Counted from the stretch's first letter, positions 39,539 through 49,293 are shown. The stretch is 64,000 bases of DNA from Microbacterium sp. SZ1 (GCF_002362255.1 NZ_LPVV01000038.1:186001-250000); one strand, 5' to 3'. Notes: generated by a model not told the origin, from the sequence alone. Translations and numbers: made by a program.

Positions 39539-42124
39539 TCACTTGACGACGATGCTCACGATCTTCGGGGCGCGCACGACGACCTTCACGATCTCGCGGT
39601 CGCCGATCGATCGGATCACGCGCTCGTCGGCACGGGCCAGCGCTTCGAGCTCGGCCTCTCCGATACGGGCGGGAACCTCGAGCTGCGCCCGCACCTTGCC
39701 GCCGACCTGCACGACGGCTGTCACCGTGTCCTCGACGAGGAGCGCAGGGTCGGCCGACCGCCAGGTCACCAGACCCACCGACGGCTCATGACCGAGCGCC
39801 TCCCACATCTCCTCCGCGGTGTGCGGGGCGACGAGGTCGAGCATGACCGCGACCGTCTCCGCTGCCTCGCGCACCGCCGGGTCGGCGGCACCGGCTGCGC
39901 TGGTGTCGATCGTCTTTCGAGTCACGTTGACGAGTTCCATCAGGCGCGCGACGAGCACGTTGAACTTCGTCTGCTCCACCAGCCCGGGGGCCTCTGCGAG
40001 CAGCTTGTGCGTCGCGCGCCGCAGCGCCGCGTCGCCGCCCTTGAAGACCACGTCCACGTCGCTCGACACCTCGTGCGCGATGCGCAGGGCGCGAGACAGG
40101 AACTTCTGGGCGCCGGTCGTCGACACGTCCGCCCAGTCCTTGTCGTCCTCCACGGGGCCGGCGAACGCGAGGCCCACGCGCAGAGCATCCGCTCCGTGCG
40201 CGTCGAGCTCCTCCTGGAACAGCACCAGGTTGCCCTTGCTCTTCGACATCTTCTGGCCGTCGAGCAGGACCATGCCCTGGTTGATGAGGTTCGAGAACGG
40301 CTCGGTGAAGTCGATCAGCCCCATGTCGAACAGCACCTTCGTGATGAACCGCGCGTACAGCAGGTGCAGGATCGCGTGCTCGACACCGCCGATGTACGAG
40401 TCGACCGGCGCCCAGCGCGATGCGAGAGCGGGGTCGAACGCCTCGGTCTCGCTGTTCGGCGAGAGGAAGCGCAGGAAGTACCAGGAGCTGTCGACGAACG
40501 TGTCCATGGTGTCGGGGTCGCGCAGCATCGGGTCGCCCGAGACGGGGTCGACCGTGCGCACCCAGCTCTCGGCTCCGCCCAGCGGCGACGTGCCCTTCGG
40601 CTTGAGGTCGAGGCCCTCGACGCTCGGCAGAGCGACCGGCAGCTTGTCCTCCTGCACCGGCACGATACTGCCGTCCTCGGCGTGCAGCATCGGGATGGGA
40701 GTGCCCCAGAACCGCTGCCGCGAGATCAGCCAGTCGCGCAGACGGTAGTTCTTCGCCGCATGACCGGTGCCCGATGCCTCGAGCTGCTCGATGGCGCGCG
40801 CGATCGCGTTGCGCTTCGACAGGCCGTTGAGAGACCCGGAGTTGATCATGCGACCCTCGCCGGTGAGCGCGACGCCGGTGAATGCCGGGTTCTGCTCGTC
40901 GAGCGCGGCATCCGCGTCGATCGGCACGCCCTCGTCATCGACCTCGATCACGCGCATCGCGCCGGTGATGGGCGCCGTCGTGTCGACGACCACCTTGACG
41001 GGCAGGTCGAAGGCGCGCGCGAAGTCGAGGTCGCGCTGGTCGTGCGCCGGGACGGCCATGACCGCGCCGTGACCGTAGTCGGCAAGCACGTAGTCGGCGG
41101 CCCAGATCGGCAGCTTCTCGCCGTTCACCGGGTTGATCGCGTACCGCTCCAGGAAGACGCCGGTCTTCGGGCGGTCCGTCGACTGGCGGTCGATGTCGGT
41201 CGTCTTCTGCACGTCCGCGAGGTAGTTCTGGAAGCGCTCGCGCACGTCGTCCGGAGCGTCGGCAGCGAGCTCGGCCGCCAGGTCGCCGTCCGGAGCCACG
41301 ACGAAGAACGTCGCACCGTGCAGCGTGTCGGGTCGCGTCGAGAACACCGTGACGGGCTCGTCGCGGCCCTCGATGCGGAAGTCGACGTCAGCGCCGACCG
41401 ATCGGCCGATCCAGTTGCGCTGCATCTGCAGAACCTTGTGCGGCCACCGGCCCTCGAGCTGGTTCAGGTCGTCGAGCAGCCGGTCCGCGTAGTCCGTGAT
41501 GCGGAAGTACCACTGCGTCAGCTTCTTCTTGACGACCTCTGCGCCGCAGCGGTCGCAGCGTCCATCGATGACCTGCTCGTTGGCGAGCACGGTCTGGTCG
41601 TTCGGGCACCAGTTGACGGGGCTCTTCTTGCGATAGGCCAGACCGCGCTCGTACAGCTTCAGGAACAGCCACTGGTTCCAGCGGTAGTACTCCGGGTCGG
41701 AGGTGTGCAGGACGCGACTCCAGTCGAACGAGACGCCGTACTGCTCGAAGCCGACCTTCTGCTGCGCGATGTTCTGGTACGTCCACTCCCGCGGGTCTGC
41801 TCCCTGGCGGATGGCGGCGTTCTCGGCGGGCAGGCCGAAGGAGTCCCACCCGATCGGGTTCATGACGTTGTGACCACGGTGGCGCCAGAAGCGCGCGACG
41901 ATGTCGGAGTACAGGTAGTTCTCCGCGTGCCCCATGTGCAGGTCGCCCGAGGGGTACGGGAACATCGCGAGCACGTAGCGGCGCGGCCGCGTGTCGTCGT
42001 CGCCGCCGGTGAGGAACGTGCCGTTCTCCGCCCAGTACTTCTGCCACTTGGCCTGGATGTCGTGCGCCGAGACGGTCTCCTCGGCGACGGGAGAGGTGGA
42101 CAGGTTCTCAGACAACGAACGCAC
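39539..42124 (-). CDS. leuS: leucyl-tRNA synthetase
   Basis: A class I synthetase that charges tRNA-Leu, about 861 residues. The HIGH box appears as HMGH ([15 protein letters not shown]), the KMSKS loop as KMSKSKGN, with the editing (CP1) domain between. Start is uncertain: TTG 42130, GTG 42124 and TTG 42115 are all in frame, none with a Shine-Dalgarno; GTG is taken. A TATCCT at 42161-42156, overlapping the pabB 3' end, is a possible -10. No T-box is visible in the 24-base gap after pabB. Confidence 0.95.
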   Translation of the reverse strand: MRSLSENLSTSPVAEETVSAHDIQAKWQKYWAENGTFLTGGDDDTRPRRYVLAMFPYPSGDLHMGHAENYLYSDIVARFWRHRGHNVMNPIGWDSFGLPAENAAIRQGADPREWTYQNIAQQKVGFEQYGVSFDWSRVLHTSDPEYYRWNQWLFLKLYERGLAYRKKSPVNWCPNDQTVLANEQVIDGRCDRCGAEVVKKKLTQWYFRITDYADRLLDDLNQLEGRWPHKVLQMQRNWIGRSVGADVDFRIEGRDEPVTVFSTRPDTLHGATFFVVAPDGDLAAELAADAPDDVRERFQNYLADVQKTTDIDRQSTDRPKTGVFLERYAINPVNGEKLPIWAADYVLADYGHGAVMAVPAHDQRDLDFARAFDLPVKVVVDTTAPITGAMRVIEVDDEGVPIDADAALDEQNPAFTGVALTGEGRMINSGSLNGLSKRNAIARAIEQLEASGTGHAAKNYRLRDWLISRQRFWGTPIPMLHAEDGSIVPVQEDKLPVALPSVEGLDLKPKGTSPLGGAESWVRTVDPVSGDPMLRDPDTMDTFVDSSWYFLRFLSPNSETEAFDPALASRWAPVDSYIGGVEHAILHLLYARFITKVLFDMGLIDFTEPFSNLINQGMVLLDGQKMSKSKGNLVLFQEELDAHGADALRVGLAFAGPVEDDKDWADVSTTGAQKFLSRALRIAHEVSSDVDVVFKGGDAALRRATHKLLAEAPGLVEQTKFNVLVARLMELVNVTRKTIDTSAAGAADPAVREAAETVAVMLDLVAPHTAEEMWEALGHEPSVGLVTWRSADPALLVEDTVTAVVQVGGKVRAQLEVPARIGEAELEALARADERVIRSIGDREIVKVVVRAPKIVSIVVK

Positions 42125-42148
42125 GACCAATCTGGAGGGAAAGAGGGA

Positions 42149-43459
42149 TCAGTTCAGGATATCGGAAGCCCAGGCCACGGGCGTATCCGCCCCCAGTGCT
42201 GCGAGCGGTGCGCGGGCCTTCGTCGCGACCTCTGCGACCTCGGATGCCGCCACCGAGCGCCACGTGATCCCTCCCCCCGCACCGACGATCGCCTGATCTC
42301 CCTCGACCAGGATGCTGCGGATCACCATCGCGAGATCGAGGGCGCCGTCGTGGCCGACGAAGCCGAAGCATCCGGCGTAGACGCCGCGGGGACCCCCCTC
42401 GAGCTCGTGCAGCCTCGTCATGGCCGAGAGCTTCGGAGCACCGGTCATGCTCCCCGCTGGCGCGGCTGCGGCGAACAGCGCGGCGACGTCGACACCGTGC
42501 GCCGCTGTGCCGCTGACGGTGCTGACGAGCTGGTGCACCGCGGGGTAGGTCTCGACCTTCCACAGTGCCTCCACGCGGATGGTGCCGGGCACGCACACGC
42601 GCGACAGGTCGTTGCGCATGAGATCGACGATCATGACGTTCTCCGCGCGCTCCTTCTCGTCGACGGCGAGGTCTGCGGCGAGCGCGGCATCCGCTTCCGG
42701 ATCAACGCCGCGGGGACGCGTGCCCTTGATCGGTCGGGTGCGGATGACCCCGCCCTCCGCCTGCAGGAACTGCTCAGGGCTGGCGCTCAGCAGCGCGCGT
42801 CCGTCGATGCGCAGGATTCCCCCGTGATGCGCTGGAGTCGCCGTGCGGAGGCGCCGGTACACGTCGACCGCGTCATCCACTCCGGTCACGGTGAAGCGCG
42901 TGGTGAGGCAGAGCTGGTAGGCGATGCCGGCGCGGATGAGCTCGCGGCACCGCTCGATGAGGGACGTGTACTCCTCGGGGGTGTGCCTGGCAGAAGCGAG
43001 GCGCTCGTGCGGCCTCGAGACCGGCCCGACCTCCGAGGTCGACGTCGTGTCGAGGAACGCCACCCACTCGTCGAGGTCCTCATCCGCGAACGCCCAGGCC
43101 GCTCCGTCGTCGTGACGGACGGCGAGGAGGCGAGTCACCCGCAGCCACGCCTCTCCGGCGCCGCCTCCACTCTCGGCGACGGGGGCGCCCGCTGCCTTCG
43201 CACCGCTCTCGTAGTCGTACCAGCCGACCCAGCCGCCATGGAACGGCGGCTCCTCCGCGCGGCGCGTCCTGGCGACGTCGAGCCGCACCTCCCCGGGGAA
43301 CGGCGCCCGCTCGCCCGTGCCGACGTAGCTCCACCCGGCAGCGGCAGCCGCTCCGGCATCCAGCCAGAAGACGTCGGCGTGACGCTCCTCGAGGGCGAGG
43401 AACACCGCTTCGGGATCCACCGCACGACCGAGGAGGCGGCCGGTAAGTCGCTCTCGCAC
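42149..43459 (-). CDS. pabB: aminodeoxychorismate synthase component I (PabB-type)
   Basis: A chorismate-binding enzyme of 436 residues. The motif RPIKGTRPRG carries the Lys that marks PabB-type 4-amino-4-deoxychorismate synthases in the folate (PABA) pathway, unlike anthranilate synthase. GSMTGAPKLSAM and GCFGFVGHDGALDLAMVIRS (in part) are the C-terminal signatures. No glutaminase (PabA) or lyase (PabC) is next to it. GTG 43459 is six bases after TAGGCT. It is divergent from DedA and upstream of leuS. Confidence 0.88.
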   Translation of the reverse strand: MRERLTGRLLGRAVDPEAVFLALEERHADVFWLDAGAAAAAGWSYVGTGERAPFPGEVRLDVARTRRAEEPPFHGGWVGWYDYESGAKAAGAPVAESGGGAGEAWLRVTRLLAVRHDDGAAWAFADEDLDEWVAFLDTTSTSEVGPVSRPHERLASARHTPEEYTSLIERCRELIRAGIAYQLCLTTRFTVTGVDDAVDVYRRLRTATPAHHGGILRIDGRALLSASPEQFLQAEGGVIRTRPIKGTRPRGVDPEADAALAADLAVDEKERAENVMIVDLMRNDLSRVCVPGTIRVEALWKVETYPAVHQLVSTVSGTAAHGVDVAALFAAAAPAGSMTGAPKLSAMTRLHELEGGPRGVYAGCFGFVGHDGALDLAMVIRSILVEGDQAIVGAGGGITWRSVAASEVAEVATKARAPLAALGADTPVAWASDILN

Positions 43460-43471
43460 GTTCCCAGCCTA
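43460..43471 (-). promoter_or_regulatory. leaderless -10 box for pabB
   Basis: TAGGCT (43471-43466), six bases, GTG 43459. The dedA -10 lies 17 bases away on the other strand. Confidence 0.6.
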
Positions 43472-43488
43472 GGCGGGGTCGCCTCCCG

Positions 43489-43500
43489 TATTCTCGGAGG
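43489..43500 (+). promoter_or_regulatory. leaderless -10 box for dedA
   Basis: TATTCT at 43489-43494, six bases (CGGAGG), then GTG 43501. The GGAGG is directly against the start, too close to work as a ribosome site. Confidence 0.6.
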
Positions 43501-44178
43501 GTGGACGACCTCCTCCTCTGGCTGTTCGATGTGATCCAGTCGATCGATCCGGTCACGCGCACGCTCATCGCCGGGGTCGCCGTGATGCTCGAGACGAGCA
43601 TCCTCATCGGGCTCATCGTTCCGGGCGACACGATCGTCATCATCGCCTCGATGGGAGTCACGAGCGTGTGGGAGGCGATCGCGATGGTGATCGCGGTCGT
43701 GATCGGCGCTCTCATCGGCGAGAGCATCGGCTTCTGGCTCGGGCGCTGGCTGGGTCCCCGCATCCGCCGATCGTGGATCGGGCAGCGCGTGGGTGAGAAG
43801 AACTGGGTGCGCGCCGAGAACTACCTCGCGCGTCGTGGGGGCATCGCGATCTTCCTGTCGCGCTTCCTGCCCGTACTCCACTCCCTCGTCCCGTTGACGG
43901 TCGGCATGAGCCACTATTCGTATCGCCGCTTCCTGGCGTGGACGGCTCCCGCCTGCCTCCTCTGGGCGACGGCCTACGTGAGCATCACCTCCCTCGCCGC
44001 AGGCGGCTTCCGCGAGCTCGTCGATCGCGTGCACTTCGCCGGGTACATCTTCGTCGGCATCATCGCGGTCTTCCTGCTGCTGATCTTCCTGGGCAAGCGG
44101 CTGCTGGGCCGTCTGGAGTCCCGCCACATCGAGACGCCGGACGCAGGCGCGCAGAATACTGCCGACGTGAAAGACTGA
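43501..44178 (+). CDS. DedA family membrane protein
   Basis: A 225-residue membrane protein of the DedA (SNARE-associated/VTT) family, linked to lipid-carrier flipping, membrane potential and envelope integrity. GLIVPGDTIVIIAS and the conserved FLSRFLPVLHSLVPLTVGMS (in part RFLPVLHSLVPLTVG) with the family's arginine and proline residues are present. It is followed five bases later by an App1-type phosphatase, suggesting a joint role in lipid phosphate handling (inference). Confidence 0.92.
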   Translation: MDDLLLWLFDVIQSIDPVTRTLIAGVAVMLETSILIGLIVPGDTIVIIASMGVTSVWEAIAMVIAVVIGALIGESIGFWLGRWLGPRIRRSWIGQRVGEKNWVRAENYLARRGGIAIFLSRFLPVLHSLVPLTVGMSHYSYRRFLAWTAPACLLWATAYVSITSLAAGGFRELVDRVHFAGYIFVGIIAVFLLLIFLGKRLLGRLESRHIETPDAGAQNTADVKD

Positions 44179-44182
44179 AGCA

Positions 44183-45208
44183 ATGGCTTCCGCACCCCTG
44201 GCGCCCCGGATCCACTGGTTCGCGCGCCTCGAACACCGCTTCCACGTGTGGCGTGAGGGGCGAGCGCGCCGTCGCGGTCGCAGCGCCACCGTCCTCCCGT
44301 TCCCCGGCTACGGCGGTCCGGGGTGGGTGCGTGTCCTCGGCCGGGTGCTGATCGTCCCCCCGCTGCGCAAGGGCGACGACGGCGAGCCGGCGAGCATCCG
44401 TGGGTGGCGGAGCTTCGTCGGGATCCCCGTGAGCTTCGCGAAGGTCACCGTGACCATCGGGGACTCCGTGCACCATGTCGTCGCGGATCGGGGCGGCGTG
44501 ATCGACTCGGTCATCCACGCCGAGCTCGAGCCTGGCTGGCAGACCTTCACGTTCTCGGTCGAGGGCAAGGACCCCATCGAGGCCACCGCCTTCGTCGTGG
44601 CGGAGTCGACGCAGTTCGGCGTGCTGTCGGACGTCGACGACACCGTCATGGTCACCGCGCTGCCGCGTCCGTTCATCGCGGCCTGGAACTCCTTCGTCGT
44701 CGACGAGCACGCGCGCATCCCCGTCCCCGGCATGGCCGTGCTCCTCGACCAGCTGCTGCGACAGCATCCGGGCGCACCCATGATCTACCTCTCGACCGGA
44801 GCCTGGAACGTCGCTCCGACCCTCCGCCGGTTCCTCGGCAGGCATCTGTTCCCGGCGGGCTCGATGCTGCTCACCGACTGGGGACCGACGCACGACCGCT
44901 GGTTCCGCAGCGGACGCGACCACAAGCTCACGAACCTCCGTCGCCTCGCCACCGAGTTCCCGCACGTCAAGTGGCTCCTCATCGGCGACGACGGTCAGCA
45001 CGACGAGGCCATCTACTCCGAGTTCATGGAGGAGCACCCCGACTCCGTGCGCGGTGTCGCCATCCGACGGCTGCTGCCCGCCGAGGCGGTGCTGGCCGGT
45101 GGCCGCGCCGGGCGCGAACCGCACTCCGAGGACGTCGCCCCCTGGGTGAGCGCGGAGGACGGCGCCGGACTGCGCGACCTCCTCGGCGAAGCCGGCATCC
45201 TGGACTGA
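44183..45208 (+). CDS. App1 family phosphatase domain protein
   Basis: A 341-residue protein with the App1/DUF2183 phosphatase catalytic domain. The HAD-like nucleophile motif is SDVDDTVM (DxDxT) near residue 154, followed by YLSTGAWNV and the acidic motif IGDDGQHDEAIY. In yeast App1 is a phosphatidate phosphatase; bacterial substrates are not established. No signal peptide. It lies in an operon-like position after dedA and one base before the interrupted gene. Confidence 0.88.
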   Translation: MASAPLAPRIHWFARLEHRFHVWREGRARRRGRSATVLPFPGYGGPGWVRVLGRVLIVPPLRKGDDGEPASIRGWRSFVGIPVSFAKVTVTIGDSVHHVVADRGGVIDSVIHAELEPGWQTFTFSVEGKDPIEATAFVVAESTQFGVLSDVDDTVMVTALPRPFIAAWNSFVVDEHARIPVPGMAVLLDQLLRQHPGAPMIYLSTGAWNVAPTLRRFLGRHLFPAGSMLLTDWGPTHDRWFRSGRDHKLTNLRRLATEFPHVKWLLIGDDGQHDEAIYSEFMEEHPDSVRGVAIRRLLPAEAVLAGGRAGREPHSEDVAPWVSAEDGAGLRDLLGEAGILD

Positions 45209-45209
45209 C

Positions 45210-46073
45210 ATGCTGCTCCCCCGGACCACCTGGCTGGAGCGCGAACGGGCGCACCGGGAACGCGCGGACGCTCTGACGGCCGAGCACCGTGCCCGCGCGT
45301 CGCGCCGCGAGACCCACCCGGTCTGGGACTTCCTCTTCACCTACTACTAGTACAAGCCGGCGCAGCTGCGGCGGTGGCATCCCGGTGCGGGCGTCGAGCT
45401 GGAGGATGCCGGCGAGCGGCGCACCTGGCGCTGGTACTCCCCCGGCACGACCCTCGACGGCGCCGTCCCCGATGCAGCCGTGTTCGCCGCGGAGAAGCCC
45501 GAGCTCGCCGGACTCATAGAGCGGATGCTGCGCCGCACCGCCTCGCGACCGGGCCAGTTCGGCTGCTTCGGCCTGCATGAGTGGGCGATGGTCTACCGCG
45601 CCGACGAACACCGCCATGCGGTGCCTTTGCGTCTCGGACAGTCCGGCACCGACCGCGTCGTGGAGAGCCACGAGCTGCGGTGCACGCACTTCGACGCCTT
45701 CCGGTTCTTCACGGCCGATGCGGTGCCGCGCAATCGCACGCCCCTGACGCGCGATGACCAACCGCTGTTCGAGCAGCCGGGCTGCCTGCACGCCGGCATG
45801 GACCTCTATAAGTGGGCGCTCAAGCTCGGACCCCTCGTTCCCGGTGAGCTGCTGCTCGACGCGTTCGAGCTGGCCCGCGACATCCGCCTGCTCGACATGG
45901 AAGCCGCTCCGTACGACCTCAGCGCCTGGGGCGTCGTGCCGGTGCCGATCGAGACGCCCGAGGGGAAGGCCGAGTACGTGCGTCGGCAGCGGCGGTTCGC
46001 GGAGCGCGGGGCGGTGCTGCGTGCGCGGCTGCTCGAGTCGTGGCACGGAGCCGACGCACTGGCTGCTGTCTGA
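45210..46073 (+). pseudogene. amber-interrupted '3-methyladenine DNA glycosylase'-like gene
   Basis: An ATG at 45210 opens a frame of 46 codons ending FLFTYY, then an in-frame TAG at 45348-45350, and the same frame continues YKPAQLRRWHPGAG to a TGA at 46071. Without the TAG the product would be about 286 residues and would match an actinobacterial family usually labelled 3-methyladenine DNA glycosylase; I see no AlkA-type helix-hairpin-helix, so the label rests on recalled resemblance. The codon before and after are intact and no frameshift is present. Options: a true nonsense mutation (for example TCG or TAC to TAG), a sequencing error, or readthrough. A downstream fragment could start at GTG 45480. 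Confidence 0.75.
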
Positions 46074-46090
46074 GCTGCTCTGCCGTGACG

Positions 46091-47281
46091 TCAGCCGACC
46101 GGCTCGCATTCCGGGCACAGTGTCCACTCCGCCGTCGCGGCTGTGTGCTGTAGGCGGAGGGCCATGACCCGCGTGGCGGCATCGACGAGCCGATCCTCCG
46201 GCACCGTGCCCGCCTCGACCGCAGCCGTGATCCCGGCGGCGATCTGACCCGCCGTGTCGGGCGTCGACCCGGCGATCATCAGCAGCAGGTCGCTGCCGGC
46301 CGCGAGAGCGGTCACCGCGTTGGCCACGGGGTCGGCGTAGGCGGGGACGCCCGACGACGACAGCATTCCGAGGTCGTCGGTGACGATCACCCCGTCGAAG
46401 CCGAGCTCGTCTCTCGCGATCTCGTGCCAGGCGGGCGACAGCGAGGCCGGGGCCGCGTCGACCGCGGTGTACGCGAGGTGACCGAACATGAGGAGCGACG
46501 CTCCGGCGTCGACACCCGCCGCGAACGGGACGGCATCGGTGGCTCGCCATTCGTCGAGCGTCTCGGTCGTCGACGGGATCGCGTGGTGGGAGTCGCCCGG
46601 CGCCGCCCCGTGCCCGGGGAAGTGCTTGAGCGTCGAGGCGACGACCGGCTCCTGGGCGGTCGTGGCGGCGGCGACGCGCTCTGCCGCGCTCTGCGGGTCG
46701 GCGCCCAGTGCGCGCCCGAAGATGAACGACGCGGAGTCGGCCGGCACGTCGGCGACCGTGCCGAAGTTGACGTCGATCCCCGAGCGCGCGACGAGCGCGG
46801 CGCGTGCCGCGAATGCGGCAGACGTCGCAGCGACCGGCTGCGTCTTGAGCGAGGTCGACGCCGGGTAGGTGTCCGCGCCGAGACGCGAGACGATACCGCC
46901 CTCCTGGTCGATGGCGACGAGCGGAAGCGGCTCGGCGGCGGTGACGAGCGCTTCGGTCACGGCCGTGACGTCGCCATCCTCGGGCACGTTCGCGCCCATG
47001 AGGATGAAGCCGCCGAAACCCTGCTGCATGTAGCTCGCGAGCGCTGTCGGATCGGTCGTCGGAATGTGCCCCATGACCACGCTGGCCGCCTGCTCGGCGG
47101 TGCTCATGCGCTCGACGAGCTGCGCCGCACGCGCATCGATCCCTCCGCCGTCTGCGGCGGAGGGTGCGCGCGGGACTGATGCGCGGGTAGCGGGCGCGTC
47201 GACCGCGACCGCGGGTGACGACAGCATCCCCAGCCCGACGACGACCGCCGCGCTGATCGCCGCTGCCCGACGCCACCTCAT
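46091..47281 (-). CDS. beta-N-acetylhexosaminidase, glycoside hydrolase family 3
   Basis: A secreted or envelope NagZ-like GH3 enzyme of 396 residues. There is an N-terminal signal peptide (MRWRRAAAISAAVVVGLGM, AVA cleavage region). The catalytic region has LVAIDQEGGIVSRL, TLKHFPGHGA (His/Asp general acid loop of NagZ) and GVIVTDDLGML (nucleophile Asp). It removes terminal GlcNAc from peptidoglycan fragments or glycans. The C-terminal CPECEP is odd. ATG 47281 is chosen because it puts the signal peptide first; it lies four bases after the NAD-binding gene. Confidence 0.9.
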   Translation of the reverse strand: MRWRRAAAISAAVVVGLGMLSSPAVAVDAPATRASVPRAPSAADGGGIDARAAQLVERMSTAEQAASVVMGHIPTTDPTALASYMQQGFGGFILMGANVPEDGDVTAVTEALVTAAEPLPLVAIDQEGGIVSRLGADTYPASTSLKTQPVAATSAAFAARAALVARSGIDVNFGTVADVPADSASFIFGRALGADPQSAAERVAAATTAQEPVVASTLKHFPGHGAAPGDSHHAIPSTTETLDEWRATDAVPFAAGVDAGASLLMFGHLAYTAVDAAPASLSPAWHEIARDELGFDGVIVTDDLGMLSSSGVPAYADPVANAVTALAAGSDLLLMIAGSTPDTAGQIAAGITAAVEAGTVPEDRLVDAATRVMALRLQHTAATAEWTLCPECEPVG

Positions 47282-47285
47282 CGGC

Positions 47286-47942
47286 TCAGGCGCTGAGCGC
47301 CTCGTCGATCGGGACCGCACTGTCGGAATCGCCGTTGCCGAAGCGGATCGTACGGCCGAACGTCGACGGGTTGCCGATCGATTCGGCGACGACCTGCGCG
47401 ACGTCGGCGCGGGAGACCTCCCCGCGCCCCTCCGGGTCGATCACGATGCGCCCGGTGGGGTCGTCGAAGGTCAGCGTGCCAGGGCCGAGGATGGTGCCGT
47501 CGAGATCGGTGCCGCGCAGGTGCTCGTCGGCGGCCCACTTCGCGTCGGCGTACGGGAAGAACGAATCGTCCTCCGGGATGCCGTGATCCTCCTTCGACCC
47601 GATCCACGAGACCATGACGTAGCGACCGACACCGGCGTCGGCCGCGGCATCCATCGTGCGGATCGCGGCATCGCGATCGACGGCGTACGTGCGCTCGGGC
47701 GATCCCCCACCCGCACCGGCCGACCAGACGATCGCGTCGTGACCGGTGATGATCTCGGCGAGGCCGCGCGTGTCGAGCTGCTCGATGTCGGAGATCAGCG
47801 CGGTCGCGCCCGTCTTCTCGACATCGGCGACGTGGTCGGGATTGCGGATGACCGCCGTGACCTCGTCGCCGCGGGCGACGAGCAGAGGAGCGAGCAGCAG
47901 AGCGATGCGGCCGTGGCCGCCGAAGACGATGATGCGCGACAT
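47286..47942 (-). CDS. NAD(P)-binding atypical SDR (YwnB/NmrA-like)
   Basis: A 218-residue Rossmann protein of the atypical short-chain dehydrogenase type. The N-terminal dinucleotide motif is FGGHGRIALLLAPLL, and the middle has YVMVSWIGSKEDHG instead of a strict YxxxK. Similar proteins act as NADPH sensors or flavin/quinone reductases; substrate unknown. ATG 47942 is six bases after TAGGGT. Confidence 0.86.
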   Translation of the reverse strand: MSRIIVFGGHGRIALLLAPLLVARGDEVTAVIRNPDHVADVEKTGATALISDIEQLDTRGLAEIITGHDAIVWSAGAGGGSPERTYAVDRDAAIRTMDAAADAGVGRYVMVSWIGSKEDHGIPEDDSFFPYADAKWAADEHLRGTDLDGTILGPGTLTFDDPTGRIVIDPEGRGEVSRADVAQVVAESIGNPSTFGRTIRFGNGDSDSAVPIDEALSA

Positions 47943-47954
47943 GTCTTCACCCTA
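47943..47954 (-). promoter_or_regulatory. leaderless -10 box for the SDR gene
   Basis: TAGGGT (47954-47949), six bases, ATG 47942. Confidence 0.55.
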
Positions 47955-47980
47955 CGCGCCGGATCCGACATCGGCTCAGG

Positions 47981-48505
47981 TCAGCGGGGGCCTTGCGAAC
48001 TGTCGATCACATATGCCTGAGGGTGCGACGGGAGGTAGCGCACGACCACCTGATCTCCCGACAGGTACGCGTCGCGGTCGGGGTAGACCGCTGGGGTGAA
48101 GAAGTTGCTCTCGACGGTGTACTCGACACCGGAGGCCGTCGAGAACGTGATCCAGTCGCCGTCACGCGTGCCCGTCGTCGGCTGTCCGTGCTCGTAGATG
48201 TACGCGCGCGTCACCGGAACGCCCGTCAGGCTCAGGATGCCGATCACGAGGTTCGCGAGCATGACGACCGTGAGCACGCGGAACACGATCCGCACGAGGC
48301 GTCCGCCCCATCGACCGCGCTTCGCGTGCTCTGGACGGAGCAGCCCCTCGCGCTCGCGCACTCGTCGCAGCGCACTGCCCGGCGTCGCCCCCGACGCAGA
48401 GAGCGCGAAGAGTCCGAAGAGCGAGAAGCCAGCGATGAAGACCATGGCGTAGCCGTGCGCCGCCGGGAAGTTCAGCAGCCAGATCAGGGTGTCGGGGATG
48501 TTCAT
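47981..48505 (-). CDS. membrane protein of unknown function (174 residues)
   Basis: I do not recognise a family. The protein has an N-terminal membrane helix (about 15-40), a basic loop with REREGLLRPEHAKRGRWGGRL, a second helix (about 70-95) and an extracellular or periplasmic C-terminal domain rich in Tyr/Val/Asp (SGVEYTVESNFFTPAVYPDRDAY, in part). ATG 48505 overlaps the stop of the next gene upstream by four bases, so it is coupled to the 263-residue protein and probably works with it. Confidence 0.75.
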   Translation of the reverse strand: MNIPDTLIWLLNFPAAHGYAMVFIAGFSLFGLFALSASGATPGSALRRVREREGLLRPEHAKRGRWGGRLVRIVFRVLTVVMLANLVIGILSLTGVPVTRAYIYEHGQPTTGTRDGDWITFSTASGVEYTVESNFFTPAVYPDRDAYLSGDQVVVRYLPSHPQAYVIDSSQGPR

Positions 48506-49293
48506 CGGCCGGGCTCCTTCTCGATCGTGACCGCCACGGTCTGCGGATCCTCCCGCCGGTAGAACGCCCAGATCGGCGCGCCGACCTGAAAGCGCGAGAT
48601 CGCCTCGGGGTACGCGAAGACGGTGGTCTCGGCCTCCCAGGTGGACTGCCCCTCGGGCGCCAGGAGCACCGTCAGGGCGAGCTCGCTCTGCCCCTCCAAC
48701 CGTCGTCCGGTCGGTCGCACCGCGATCACGGAAGCCGGCACCTGCGTCCCCGTCGTCCGTGCCCGCACCTGACGCGGATCGATGAGCCCGCGGTCGATGC
48801 GCCACTGCAGCACGGCCTCGCGCACGGACGGGTCGCTGATGTCGGCGAGCTCAACGGCGTCCTGGTCGGCGAGGCTGTATCGCACCGGGAGCGGGTTTCC
48901 CACCTGCAACGACGACAGGTCGGTCGGCTGCACGAGGGTGCGCAGCTGGGCGATGAAGTCGTCGCCGGAGCCAGGCGTGACCCGGATGAAGAGGTCGTAC
49001 TGCGGCACGTCGTTGACCGTGAGACCCGTGCGGGAGACCTCGACGATGCGGCCCACTCCGATGTGCGATTCGCCGCGGAGCTTCCGGCGTCGACCGAAGC
49101 CCGACATGGTGCCGCCGAACGTGAGCATGAGTCCCCAGGCGACGCCGATGATGATCGGAGCTCCGAGCGTGTCCTCCCCCGCGAAAGGCACGATGGACTC
49201 GCGCTGATTCACACCGAACAGTCCTTCGGCCGTCCAGATCACGAGCCATGCCGAGAGAAGCAGCCAGACGACCATGAGCGCGATGCGGATCAT
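48502..49293 (-). CDS. membrane protein of unknown function (263 residues)
   Basis: Not recognised. Two N-terminal membrane helices (about 2-22 and 45-65) are followed by a soluble region of two similar beta-rich parts (VGRIVEVSRTGLTVNDVPQYDLFIRV; the second near SVIAVRPTGRRLEGQSELALTV), each containing a GxIxxVxxTG-like strand, as in proteins that dispose of or sense wall components. ATG 49293 is six bases after TACGCT. First of a two-gene coupled unit with the 174-residue protein. Confidence 0.75.
   Translation of the reverse strand: MIRIALMVVWLLLSAWLVIWTAEGLFGVNQRESIVPFAGEDTLGAPIIIGVAWGLMLTFGGTMSGFGRRRKLRGESHIGVGRIVEVSRTGLTVNDVPQYDLFIRVTPGSGDDFIAQLRTLVQPTDLSSLQVGNPLPVRYSLADQDAVELADISDPSVREAVLQWRIDRGLIDPRQVRARTTGTQVPASVIAVRPTGRRLEGQSELALTVLLAPEGQSTWEAETTVFAYPEAISRFQVGAPIWAFYRREDPQTVAVTIEKEPGR

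Noticed and set aside
42125..42148. T-box or other RNA switch ahead of leuS
   Set aside because: The gap to pabB is only 24 bases, too short for a T-box.
38771..43534. A 1587-codon open frame on the plus strand
   Set aside because: It lies opposite comEA, leuS and pabB and reads as low-complexity Arg/Val/Glu. Long antisense frames are normal in DNA this GC-rich.
45348..45350. TAG decoded as pyrrolysine or another amino acid
   Set aside because: No pyl genes or suppressor tRNA are visible, and the codons around it fit a simple point change.
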